From Acuticoccus sp051016205 (lineage in GTDB: Bacteria; Pseudomonadota; Alphaproteobacteria; Rhizobiales; Amorphaceae), in the NCBI GenBank assembly GCA_051016205.1, contig CP136534.1, forward strand, positions 1,426,001 to 1,490,000: a stretch of 64,000 nt of DNA, read 5' to 3'. A program made the position numbers and the translations under genes. How positions within the stretch are numbered: position 1 is the stretch's first letter; each line of letters begins with the position of its first letter. Of this stretch, positions 36,701 to 45,367 are shown piece after piece. The notes beneath the pieces are model-generated. The model was not told where the DNA came from. It worked only from the letters and a program-made list of their open reading frames with translations, and made no database searches.

Positions 36701-37663
36701 TTATCCCTCGGCGGCCTTTACCGATGGCGCCAGAACGGGCCTGGCGGTGATCTTGGCCTTCAGCGCTTGCGCATCGGCCACATGGCAAAGCTCTGTCCCG
36801 GGGGTGAGGAGCGCGGCCGAGCCCGCGGCCGCCCCCTCGAGGGCAGCCGCTGCAAGGTCTTCCCCGCGGTCCAGCGCTGCAACCAGGGCGCCCACCATGG
36901 CATCGCCCGCACCCACGGCGCTCACCAACTCCACAGGCGGCACGGTGAAGTGCACCGCCTCCTCCTCGGTGATGAGGAGCGCGCCGTCCTCTCCCAGCGA
37001 GACGAGGACGTTGGCGCTGACCCCTTGCGCACGCAGGGTTCTCGCAAAGGCGATCTGATCGTCCCACGTGGGCAATGATGTGCCGGCAATGGTCTCAAGC
37101 TCGCGCAAATTGGGCTTGATGAGGCTTGCCCCATGGCATTGGGTCAGCACCTCGCGCGGGCCATCCACAATCATCGCCGCACCCACCCGCTCGGCATGCT
37201 CGCCGATGGTTCTTAGGAATGTGGGCGATATGCCTGGCGGAAAGCTGCCGCTCACCACAATGATGCGCGGCGGGGAGTGAAGGCCGACAAGAGCTGCAAT
37301 CACCGCAGCCTCTTCCGTTGCCGAAAGGGTGGGGCCGGGCAAGACGAAGCGGAACTGCTCGCCCGTCTCATGGTCGGTGACGGTGAAACTCTCGCGCGTT
37401 TCCCCTTTGATGGGCACAGGCAGTGTGGGGATTGCCTCAGAGGCAAGGCTCTCGGCCACCCGCGCGCCTGCAACGCCGCCTGAGGGGAAAAGGGCCAGCG
37501 CATTGCCGCCGAAGCGCCGCGCCACACGGGCAACGTTGATGCCGCCACCGCCGGCCTGAGCGCTCGGCGCCTCGCAGCGGACCTTGATGGTGGGCCGCAC
37601 GGCTGGTGCTGCGGTGGACACGTCGAGCGCAGGATTAAGAGTCAATGTCACGATGGCAGGCAA
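36701..37663 (-). CDS. PfkB-family hexose phosphate kinase (1-phosphofructokinase-like)
   Basis: A 320-residue ribokinase/PfkB-family kinase. It opens TLTLNPALDVST, typical of 1-phosphofructokinase and tagatose-6-phosphate kinase. The substrate loop GGGGINVARVARRFGG and the ATP/catalytic motif SAVGAGDAMVGA (catalytic Asp) are intact. It would phosphorylate fructose-1- or fructose-6-phosphate to the bisphosphate and push carbon into lower glycolysis toward the downstream D-lactate dehydrogenase. No fructose PTS genes are adjacent, so a 6-phosphofructokinase II-like role is possible. It is the first gene of the operon. Confidence 0.88.
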   Translation of the reverse strand: MPAIVTLTLNPALDVSTAAPAVRPTIKVRCEAPSAQAGGGGINVARVARRFGGNALALFPSGGVAGARVAESLASEAIPTLPVPIKGETRESFTVTDHETGEQFRFVLPGPTLSATEEAAVIAALVGLHSPPRIIVVSGSFPPGISPTFLRTIGEHAERVGAAMIVDGPREVLTQCHGASLIKPNLRELETIAGTSLPTWDDQIAFARTLRAQGVSANVLVSLGEDGALLITEEEAVHFTVPPVELVSAVGAGDAMVGALVAALDRGEDLAAAALEGAAAGSAALLTPGTELCHVADAQALKAKITARPVLAPSVKAAEG

Positions 37664-37730
37664 GGGGGACGTCCTTTGCGGCTCGGCAGGGCGCCGATGG
37701 CGCCACTTAGTCCTATGGGATCGCTCGCGC

Positions 37731-37746
37731 TTTGACCGACGTCAAA
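37731..37746. promoter_or_regulatory. FNR/FixK-type box upstream of pfkB-ldhA operon
   Basis: TTTGAC-CGAC-GTCAAA, a perfect palindrome that fits the alphaproteobacterial FixK/FNR pattern TTGA(T/C)-N4-(G/A)TCAA. Its centre is about 75 bp upstream of the pfkB-like ATG on the - strand. An activator of the CRP/FNR family acting at low oxygen is inferred; the site itself is read directly. Confidence 0.7.
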
Positions 37747-37890
37747 GTCGGTGCTGTGATGCACGCAAACGTCCACTTGGCAAATCTCTGCCGCCGCATT
37801 GGAGCACGTTTGCCGCTCCCCTGGTGCGAAAGCGGAAAGGCAAGCGGATCCTGCGTCCATAAGGACGCAGATAAGATGCTCTACTCGCCT

Positions 37891-37945
37891 GAAAAAGAGC
37901 GGTTTTCTTGCGGTCTGATGGATCTATCTGACCGCAAACCGCTCT
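37891..37945 (-). terminator. rho-independent terminator of the phasin-like gene
   Basis: A long hairpin: agagcggttt...ttgcggtc (37896-37915) pairs with gaccgcaaaccgctct (37930-37945) with a 3-4 nt bulge. On the - strand it is followed by ttttt. It starts directly at the stop codon of the gene at 37946. Confidence 0.85.
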
Positions 37946-38296
37946 CTAGGACTGTGTGGTGATGGCGTGGGTCGCAGGGTAAGGGGTGGCAAAGGTCTCC
38001 TCAGAGGCCTCAATGCCCAGCGTCTGGGTGGGAACGCGGGTCGCAAGATACTCCCGCACAGCATTGTCGATGAACGCTGTCAGGGTGGTGACCTGTGCGT
38101 CCGTCCCTTCGCACTGGCTGACCTCCAGGAAGAGGGCCGAATCGGTGGCCATGCGGTGGCCTATGAACCGCGTCATTTCCGCTGTCAGCGTTTGGCCGGC
38201 CCGCTCGCTTGACCCGGTGATGGCATTGGCAAGGCGGATGCCCAGGGTGTCCCCCTGGCCGATCATGTCCGCACCGTCGTGATGGTCTGCCGGCAT
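37946..38296 (-). CDS. phasin-like small protein
   Basis: A 116-residue helical protein. The pattern FIGHRMATDSALFLEVSQC, then a Gln/Thr-rich turn and FIDNAVREY, resembles alphaproteobacterial phasin-family proteins, which coat polyhydroxyalkanoate granules or regulate their growth. The match is by pattern only. The ATG at 38296 gives the full ORF; an internal Met at residue 11 is an alternative. A strong terminator follows immediately. Context of carbon storage and fermentation genes is consistent. Confidence 0.55.
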   Translation of the reverse strand: MPADHHDGADMIGQGDTLGIRLANAITGSSERAGQTLTAEMTRFIGHRMATDSALFLEVSQCEGTDAQVTTLTAFIDNAVREYLATRVPTQTLGIEASEETFATPYPATHAITTQS

Positions 38297-38735
38297 GTCG
38301 CTCCACTCCCTTGACGGTCGGCTGGCGCGCTACCTGAACACGTGCTCTCAAAGCGAGCTTGCGCCAAACCCCACCTTCCATAGCCAAGGCGGCAATAATC
38401 TGACCATCTGCGCGCAATGTCACGCCGGTTTTGTCCCTTACATGGCCGCGTTCTGAAGCCGGCGATGGACCGCCACACCTCTGTCACATCCGGCGAAGAA
38501 AGACCTGAGACGGCTAAAAACATCACAGAATCCGGCCGTGCTGTACACAAATGTTTAATGACAGGCCTCAAGCAAAGGAAAGACTTATGTCTCAGGTGCA
38601 TTGATAGGGGAATGGCTTATAAGGAGTTCTACTGAGCTTTTCTCCCGCGTGTCGAGCATGGCGGCGACGCGGGCCATGCCAATAACGCCGTCGCACATGC
38701 TTGACGCCGCCTTTGTGGCCTGAGACGAGACGCAA
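38297..38735. other. intergenic region before FGGY kinase
   Basis: About 440 bp. No convincing gene is seen. Near its 3' end are two tiny ORFs with ribosome sites, ATG at 38587 (5 codons, aggaaag upstream) and ATG at 38611 (7 codons, aggggaa upstream). They could be leader peptides or chance. Confidence 0.35.
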
Positions 38736-40193
38736 ATGGCCATCGCGGCGCTCGACCAAGGCACCACCTCCACCCGCGCCCTCAGGCTCGAGGACGATGG
38801 GCGTGCGCACGTTGTTCACGTGGCAACCCACAGGCAAATCTACCCCGCCCCAGGCTGGGTGGAGCATGACCCTGACGAGCTTGTCGCCGCACTCGTCAGC
38901 GGCGTTGACGCGGCGGGCGATGTTGAGGCCATCGGCCTCGACAATCAGGGCGAAAGCTGCCTTGCGTGGAATGCGGCAACGGGCGAGGCGATCTCCCCCG
39001 TCATCGTCTGGCAGGATGCGCGCACGGACGCTGTCATCGCACGGCTGAAGGCCGATGGCGCCGAACCGATGGTGCTGGAACGGGCAGGCCTTCCCCTCGA
39101 CGCCTACTTCTCCGCCACGAAACTCGCCTGGATCGTCCAGAACATGCCCGAGGCAAAAGCGCTCCTTGCAAAGGGCCAGTTGCGCTTGGGGACCACGGAC
39201 GCCTTCTTCCTCCAGCGCCTGACCGGGCGTGCGGTGACCGATATCACCACAGCCTCCCGCACCTCGTTGATGAACATTCACACAGGCGCATGGGACGAGA
39301 CGCTGTGCGATCTCTTCGGCGTCCCCATCGAGGCGCTGCCTCCCATTGTCCCCACCACGGGTGACTTCGGGGCGATGGCGGTGGCCGGGCGCTCCATCCC
39401 GTTGGTCGCCGCCATGGTGGATCAGCAGGCAGCCCTTTACGGCCATGGCTGTCGCAAGGCCGGCGACACCAAGATTACCGTTGGAACAGGTGCATTTTTG
39501 CTGATGGTGACCGGCGAGAGCGTTGTGACCGCCCCGGACGAAGGCCTCCTGCCCACCGTTGCCTGGCAAAAAGGGGGGGAAGCGCCAGTCTACGCCCTTG
39601 ATGGCGGTGTCTATGCGGCAGCGGCAGCGGTGAACTGGGCAAAGTCGCTCGGGCTGTTCCACACGTTCGATGAGATCAACCAGTTCGACGCGCCTGCGGC
39701 CCTCTCCCGCGGGCTTGCCTTCGTGCCGGCCCTTTCGGGCCTTGCATGTCCGCATTGGCGGCGAGAGGCGCGCGGCGTCTTCCTGGGCCTTTCCCTTGAG
39801 ACGACGCGCAAGGACATGATGCAGGCTCTGCTTGAAGGGATTGCGTTGCGTTGCGCCGAGGTGGTCGGCGCCATGGGTGCGCACATTGCCTCCACCGGTC
39901 CCGTGTCGCTGGACGGGGGCCTCGCCAACAATCCTTACTTCTGCCAGGTGCTGGCCGATGCCATGGGGCGGCCCGTGGAAGTCCCCGAAGGCGGCGAACT
40001 GACCGCGCTCGGCACTGCAACCCTTGCGGCCGAGGCCATCGGCAAGACACCAGACATGCAGTCCACCCGAAGGCACATTGCCCCGGCCAGCGACCTTGCG
40101 GCGCTGCGCCCGCGCTTTGCCGCGGCCGTGGAGGCCTCCATCGCCTGGGGCTCGTGCGATCAGGCGATGATGGGCAGAACAGACGTCTCGTAG
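38736..40193 (+). CDS. FGGY carbohydrate kinase, glycerol kinase-like
   Basis: A 485-residue sugar kinase of the FGGY family. The phosphate loop is DQGTTSTRA, then WQDARTD, MVDQQAALYGHG (catalytic Asp), VGTGAFLLM and SLDGGLANNPYF in the order seen in glycerol kinase. The glycerol-binding NQRE motif of true GlpK reads NQGES here, so the key Arg is missing, and the EIIA/FBP regulatory features are not evident. It may be a glycerol kinase variant or phosphorylate another polyol. No glpF or glpD lies nearby. Its end overlaps the convergent DUF2848 gene by 34 bp. Confidence 0.82.
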   Translation: MAIAALDQGTTSTRALRLEDDGRAHVVHVATHRQIYPAPGWVEHDPDELVAALVSGVDAAGDVEAIGLDNQGESCLAWNAATGEAISPVIVWQDARTDAVIARLKADGAEPMVLERAGLPLDAYFSATKLAWIVQNMPEAKALLAKGQLRLGTTDAFFLQRLTGRAVTDITTASRTSLMNIHTGAWDETLCDLFGVPIEALPPIVPTTGDFGAMAVAGRSIPLVAAMVDQQAALYGHGCRKAGDTKITVGTGAFLLMVTGESVVTAPDEGLLPTVAWQKGGEAPVYALDGGVYAAAAAVNWAKSLGLFHTFDEINQFDAPAALSRGLAFVPALSGLACPHWRREARGVFLGLSLETTRKDMMQALLEGIALRCAEVVGAMGAHIASTGPVSLDGGLANNPYFCQVLADAMGRPVEVPEGGELTALGTATLAAEAIGKTPDMQSTRRHIAPASDLAALRPRFAAAVEASIAWGSCDQAMMGRTDVS

Positions 40194-40828
40194 TGCAGGC
40201 CAAGCGCGCGCCCGTCAGTCGCAGAAAGCTCGGCGCGGAAGTGGGCCGCTGCCCTCACGCCCCCCAACGTCGGGACGGTGCCGCAGAAAATGACCGTGCC
40301 ATCAGCAAGACCACCCAACGCATCGCGCACACCCTCGACCAGCGTCGGCAAGGGGATGATCCCTGCAACAGTGCCATCCTGGTAGGCCGACCAGTTTGCC
40401 CCGTCATCGCTGACGAAAGAACGAAGCGCCAAGTCATCCGTTGCGCCAATGTCCTCCAGCCGCCACGCGGTCGAGGCCACGGGTTTGCCGGCGATCTGTT
40501 TGGACAGAGCCACCGAGTGAGCCTCCAGCGCCCTGTCGGTATGGTCAGAGCCCACCGTCAGCAGGAAGCCTTCTGATGTCTTGATGAGGACGGGTTCGGC
40601 CTCGCCGCTGGTCTCGGCCCCCGCCACCTCGATGGTGTCCGCCTGGGTCAGCTGCGCGGCGGCAACGCGGTAGTAGAGCGGCACTGCGGAGGGCCTTGTA
40701 ACGCCGATGGCGGCAAGCTCCTCGATGTGGTGCTCAACTGCTGCAGCGTTGCGGCCGGTCCAGCCGCAAATCACCAGCGCGCCGGGGCGGACCGTCATTG
40801 TTCGTCCGTCAACGTCAAAGGTCAGCAT
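40160..40828 (-). CDS. DUF2848 family protein
   Basis: A 222-residue protein matching the DUF2848 pattern, with GWTGRNAAAVEHHIEEL near the N-terminus and RPSAVPLYYRVAAAQLTQ followed by the acidic, conserved GEAEPVLIK region. The fold resembles fumarylacetoacetate-hydrolase-like proteins, but no reaction is established. The ATG at 40828 starts 4 nt after the TPP enzyme stop, so both are likely made together and may act on one metabolite, perhaps a keto acid. Confidence 0.75.
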   Translation of the reverse strand: MLTFDVDGRTMTVRPGALVICGWTGRNAAAVEHHIEELAAIGVTRPSAVPLYYRVAAAQLTQADTIEVAGAETSGEAEPVLIKTSEGFLLTVGSDHTDRALEAHSVALSKQIAGKPVASTAWRLEDIGATDDLALRSFVSDDGANWSAYQDGTVAGIIPLPTLVEGVRDALGGLADGTVIFCGTVPTLGGVRAAAHFRAELSATDGRALGLHYETSVLPIIA

Positions 40829-40832
40829 TGGG

Positions 40833-42503
40833 TCAGCGCTTGCCGATGGCAGAGAGGCGAAGCCCGGTGGTGATGGCTTCGGGATCCACCTGGACATGGA
40901 GGATTGCCGGTTTGCCTGAGGCGAGCGCCGCATCGAACGCTGGCGCGAATTCGGCGGTCTCGCTCACCCTTCTCCCAAAGCCGCCATAGCATTCGGCCCA
41001 GGCGGCAAAGTCTGGGTTTTGCAGGGCCGTGGCGCTGGGCCGGCCGGGATAGTCCCGTTCCTGGTGCATGCGGATGGTGCCGTACATGCCGTTGTCGCAC
41101 AGGATGACGATGACGGCGGCGCCTGACTGCGCCGCTGTGGCAAACTCCTGGCAGGTCATCTGGAAGCAGCCATCGCCCGCGAACGCAACCACGGTGCGCT
41201 CGGGGTAGCGCAGCTTGGCGGCAATGGCGGCCGGCAGCCCGTAACCCATGGAGCCAGAAGTGGGCGCCAACTGCGTGCGATAGGTGCGGAACGGGTAGTA
41301 GCGGTGCACCCAGCCCGAATAATTGCCCGCCCCGTTGGTGATGACAGCGTCCTCCCCCAACACCTCGCCAAGGTGGGAGACGACGGCCTCGAGTTTGACA
41401 GGTCCGGGCGTTTCTTTCGGATTGCGCCAGTCAAGGAAAGCCGCGCGCGCCCCGCGCCGCCAGTCGGCCCACACAGGGGGGCCTGCAATGCGCTTCTGCC
41501 AGGTTTCGTCGAGCGCCTTTAGGAAGGGCGTTGCCGCGCTCACCACCGCAATATCGGGCCGATAGACGTGGCCCAAAGCGTCGGCGGACGGGTGTACGTG
41601 GATGAGGGTTTGCGCAGGGTCGGGGACGGTGAGGAGGGTGTAGCCCTGCGTCGTCATTTCTCCCAGGCGCGCGCCGACCACCAGGAGGAGGTCCGCCTCC
41701 TTCACACGTTTGGCAAGGTCCGGAGCGATCGCAACGCCCATATCGCCGATGGCTTGAGGGGCGCGGCTGTCCATATAGTCCTGGCAGCGCAGGCTGACGG
41801 CGACAGGCACATCGGCGGAGGCGGCAAAGCTCTTCAGATGCTCCGAGGCATCCTGCGACCAGCCTGGGCCGCCCACAATCACCAAAGGCCGCTCTGCCGC
41901 GTCGAGCGCTGCCACGACTTCGTCCACCACCGCGTCCGACGGGGCGGCAAAGACAGGGGTGGCCGCCGGCGCGTCCTCAATGTCGGCGCGCGCCGACAGC
42001 ATGGTCTCAGGCAGAGCCAGAACCACAGGACCCGGGCGGCCGGAGCAGGCAAGGTGGAAGGCGTGGCTCACATATTCGGGGATCCGCTCCACCGATTCGA
42101 TCTCAGCGGACCACTTGGCGAGGGGCGCGAACATGCGCCGATAGTCCACCTCCTGGAAGGCTTCGCGGTCGCGCATATCAAGGCCGACCTGGCCGATGAA
42201 CAGCACCATCGGCGTTGAGTCCTGCATCGCCACATGAACGCCCGAGGACGCGTTGGTGGCGCCGGGTCCGCGTGTGACGAACGCAACGCCTGGCGCTCCT
42301 GTCAGCTTGCCGTCGGCCTCGGCCATCATCGCCGCACCGCCTTCCTGGCGGCAGGTGACAACGTCGATCCCGCTGTCGTGAAGGCCGTCAAGGGCGGCAA
42401 GAAAGCTCTCGCCGGGGACGGTAAAAACCCTTTCGACCCCTTGGATCTTCAATTGATCCACCAGGATCTGCCCACCATGGCGGGTGGTAAGGGGCGCGCT
42501 CAT
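40833..42503 (-). CDS. thiamine diphosphate-dependent enzyme, acetolactate synthase-like
   Basis: A 556-residue TPP enzyme. The catalytic Glu is in VPGESFLAALD (PYR domain). A central FAD/nucleotide-like domain has VGARLGEMTTQGY, and the cofactor motif GDGCFQMTCQEFATAA lies in the PP domain. It resembles acetolactate synthase, oxalyl-CoA decarboxylase and benzoylformate decarboxylase relatives, but no small regulatory subunit (ilvH) is adjacent. Housekeeping branched-chain synthesis is therefore unlikely. It overlaps the preceding gene by 4 nt and is followed by DUF2848. Confidence 0.85.
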   Translation of the reverse strand: MSAPLTTRHGGQILVDQLKIQGVERVFTVPGESFLAALDGLHDSGIDVVTCRQEGGAAMMAEADGKLTGAPGVAFVTRGPGATNASSGVHVAMQDSTPMVLFIGQVGLDMRDREAFQEVDYRRMFAPLAKWSAEIESVERIPEYVSHAFHLACSGRPGPVVLALPETMLSARADIEDAPAATPVFAAPSDAVVDEVVAALDAAERPLVIVGGPGWSQDASEHLKSFAASADVPVAVSLRCQDYMDSRAPQAIGDMGVAIAPDLAKRVKEADLLLVVGARLGEMTTQGYTLLTVPDPAQTLIHVHPSADALGHVYRPDIAVVSAATPFLKALDETWQKRIAGPPVWADWRRGARAAFLDWRNPKETPGPVKLEAVVSHLGEVLGEDAVITNGAGNYSGWVHRYYPFRTYRTQLAPTSGSMGYGLPAAIAAKLRYPERTVVAFAGDGCFQMTCQEFATAAQSGAAVIVILCDNGMYGTIRMHQERDYPGRPSATALQNPDFAAWAECYGGFGRRVSETAEFAPAFDAALASGKPAILHVQVDPEAITTGLRLSAIGKR

Positions 42504-45367
42504 TCAGCAGCCTCGGCGTGTTGGATGGCAAGGCCCGGCGCCGCCTGGGCATTCACGGGCCGGCCGAACGCGGGACCGACGGCATAGCGCGCGCCAAGGG
42601 CGTGGAGATCGTTCGCTTCGGCAAGGTCCATCACGCCGCCCACCATCACCCGCGCTTCCAACGATGTGGCAAGGTTGAAGAGGGCCGACAGCATTTTCGT
42701 ATGCTTGGTGCCCGCGCCCGCAGTGGTCAGGCGCTCGTCGAACCGGATCCCATCCACACTCAGACTGTCGAGGTTGGGAAGGGCGGAGGTGCGGCGCGCA
42801 AAGTCGGTCAGCCAGACGCTCGCCCCCACCTCGCGCAGGCGGGTGATGAGCTGCGCGGCAAATTCAGGGTTATCGGTGACGATGGATTCGCTGATCCCAA
42901 GCTGCAGCGCGCCAGCATCAAGGCGATTGCGCGCCACAACGGCTTTCACATCGCCGATCAGCTCGGACCGGAACGCTTCGGCCATCGGCACGGGCAGAAG
43001 AAGGTTGAGCTGGCTGCCCCCTTGCCGCCAGTTGGCAAGGACCTGTGCGCAGCGCTCAAGGGTGGAAAGGGCCAGCTGCACGGCCATCTCTTCGTGGGCG
43101 GCCACCTGCATCAACTCGGTCCAAGACAAGGGGCCCTGGAGGGGGTGATGCCAGGAGGGCATCGCCTCATAGCCCACGGTGCGCTCGTCCATCAGGTCGC
43201 GGACGGGGCGGAACTGGAGTTTGACCTTGTCTTCGCTGATGGCGCGCTTCAGATCGCGTGCAAGGGAGCGCCCGCTCATGTTGAGGCGGCGCATCAAGGG
43301 GTCGAACAGCTCGGCCCTGTCACCGCCCTGGCGCTTGGCGCGGCGCAAGGCAAGCTCGGCATTGTCCAACAGCTCGGCTGCACTTTCGGCCTGAAGGTCG
43401 ATCCCGGCGATCCCCAGCGAGACGACGACGGAGATGTTGGTGTCGGCAAACTCCACAGGCGCGCGGAGCGCGTCCCGAAGGCGCAGTGAAAACTCCTCAA
43501 GCTTGGTGGGGTCGTGGTAGATCAACAGGCCGAAGCTGTCGCCTGACAGGCGCGCCACACTGTCGTGCCGCTTCAGGATGCGGCTGAGGCGGCGGGCCAC
43601 CGTCAACAGCACCGAATCGCCGACGCTTTGCCCATAGTCGTCATTGATTTGGGAGAAGTTGTCCGGGTTCACCACCACCACGAAGAGCCTTTGGGCCGTG
43701 GTCTCGTTGGACCAGGCGCGCGCCATCTCGATGCGGTCCAGGAAGAGGTAGCGGTTCGGAAGGCCGGTCAAGTTGTCGTAGACACTGTCATGAAGGAGGC
43801 GCTCCTCCATGGTCTTGGCTTCCGTCACATCGTTGAGGGTGCCGACGCACCGGATGATCTCACCCGTGGTGCCGATCACCGGCCGGGCCCTCAGGCGGAA
43901 CCAGCGAAAGTGGCCGTCGACGCCGCGAAAGCGAAACAGGTCGGTGATGCGCCCGCGCCGGCGCTCCACGGTGGCATCGAGTGTGGCGCGAAAACGGTCC
44001 CTGTCCTGGGGGTGGAGGACGCCAAACCAGTCCTGCGGCGGGCCCTGCAAGTCGCCCCGCTCAAGCCCCAACACCCGCTCCACCTCGTGACCGGCGGAGA
44101 TGCGGTCGCGCGCCACATCCCAGTCCCACACAATGTCGCCTGAGCCGGCGAGCGCCAGAACGTCCCTTTCGACATCCTTGGCAAGGGCGGAGGAGATGGA
44201 GGTGCCTGCAAAGGCATGCTGCATCACCGTAAAGCCGATGAGGAGGACGAGGAGGATCAGCCCGCCATTCAGCGCAGGCTGGACGAAGTCGTTGTCGATC
44301 TCGCCGGACACCGTAAGGCTGGCACCCACAATCCACGCAATCAAGAGTGCCCAGGTGGGCAGGATCATCACTGCCCGGTCATGCCCCCTGATGGCGGCAA
44401 TGACGATGGCGATCAGCCCGACCGCCGCCACGATGGCAAGCGAGACCCGCGCGATGGATGCCGTCAGCGTCGCATCCACCTGGGACAGCCATGCCGCTGC
44501 CGCCGCCAAGGGGATGAGGGCAATCAGCGCATAGGTGTTCCTGAAGCGCCATCGGGTGATGTTGAGGTAGGAGACAATGAAGGCAAGCAGCGTCAATGGC
44601 AGCATTGCCTCTGCAAAGGCGCGAAGTCCGGCAGAGTTTGGCACCCGTGAGGCAATGATGTCCGACAAGAACGCAAAATCGATCAGAACGTAGCCGAACG
44701 CCACCCAGGCAAGCACCGCCGCCGAGGCAAACATCATCGTCCCTTTGATCACGAAGACCACCAGGAAGAAGAGCGCCAGGAGACCAGAGATCCCCACCAC
44801 GATGCCCTTATAGAGCGTGTAGGCGTTCTGGCTTTGCCTGTAGGCGGCAGGCTCCCAAAGGCGCAGCATCGGCAGGGAAGCCGTCGTCAATTCAAGGACA
44901 TATGTGACGGTGGCGCCAGGATCCAGCGTTAGGAGAAAGACGTCCGCATCAGGGCTCGACAGGCGCTGGGGCGGAAAACCTTCGTTGGGGGTGATGGCGG
45001 CAATACGCTCCGCCCCAAGGTCGGGCGACAGGACGCCCGAGCCGGCAAGCCTGTGGTGGGGTGCCACCAACAACCGGTCGAGCTGTTCATCGCCAGGGTT
45101 TTGCAAACCAACGACGGCCCAGTGGCGGGTGTTGTCGTCCGTCGCGCGCACCTCGATGCGCTGGACAACACCATCGATGCCTGGCGCTGTGGAAACGCGA
45201 AGGTTGCCCCACTCGTCCAGGTGCATTTCCGTCTGCGCGCGAAGATCGATGACCGGGACCGTGCTTGAAACGGGTACCGCCTCAACAGCGCGCGCCACAT
45301 CCACCAGGGAGACCATCGCCACCAGCATCGCGGCAAGGAGGCGTGCGAACCGGCGCAATCCCGTCAT
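42500..45367 (-). CDS. membrane PAS-GGDEF-EAL protein with degenerate active sites
   Basis: A 955-residue sensor. A signal peptide is followed by a periplasmic beta-rich domain (about 30-175), seven or so membrane helices (about 180-400, 7TMR-like), a PAS domain, a GGDEF-like domain and an EAL-like domain. The GGDEF motif reads SGDSF. The EAL motif reads YEAMPSW, the metal-binding DDF reads LTDFARR, and the catalytic Lys region reads GIRFDERL. Both enzymes look inactive, so it more likely binds c-di-GMP or acts as a scaffold. It overlaps both neighbours by 4 nt (ATGA), unusual for a signalling gene in a metabolic run. Confidence 0.85.
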   Translation of the reverse strand: MTGLRRFARLLAAMLVAMVSLVDVARAVEAVPVSSTVPVIDLRAQTEMHLDEWGNLRVSTAPGIDGVVQRIEVRATDDNTRHWAVVGLQNPGDEQLDRLLVAPHHRLAGSGVLSPDLGAERIAAITPNEGFPPQRLSSPDADVFLLTLDPGATVTYVLELTTASLPMLRLWEPAAYRQSQNAYTLYKGIVVGISGLLALFFLVVFVIKGTMMFASAAVLAWVAFGYVLIDFAFLSDIIASRVPNSAGLRAFAEAMLPLTLLAFIVSYLNITRWRFRNTYALIALIPLAAAAAWLSQVDATLTASIARVSLAIVAAVGLIAIVIAAIRGHDRAVMILPTWALLIAWIVGASLTVSGEIDNDFVQPALNGGLILLVLLIGFTVMQHAFAGTSISSALAKDVERDVLALAGSGDIVWDWDVARDRISAGHEVERVLGLERGDLQGPPQDWFGVLHPQDRDRFRATLDATVERRRGRITDLFRFRGVDGHFRWFRLRARPVIGTTGEIIRCVGTLNDVTEAKTMEERLLHDSVYDNLTGLPNRYLFLDRIEMARAWSNETTAQRLFVVVVNPDNFSQINDDYGQSVGDSVLLTVARRLSRILKRHDSVARLSGDSFGLLIYHDPTKLEEFSLRLRDALRAPVEFADTNISVVVSLGIAGIDLQAESAAELLDNAELALRRAKRQGGDRAELFDPLMRRLNMSGRSLARDLKRAISEDKVKLQFRPVRDLMDERTVGYEAMPSWHHPLQGPLSWTELMQVAAHEEMAVQLALSTLERCAQVLANWRQGGSQLNLLLPVPMAEAFRSELIGDVKAVVARNRLDAGALQLGISESIVTDNPEFAAQLITRLREVGASVWLTDFARRTSALPNLDSLSVDGIRFDERLTTAGAGTKHTKMLSALFNLATSLEARVMVGGVMDLAEANDLHALGARYAVGPAFGRPVNAQAAPGLAIQHAEAAE

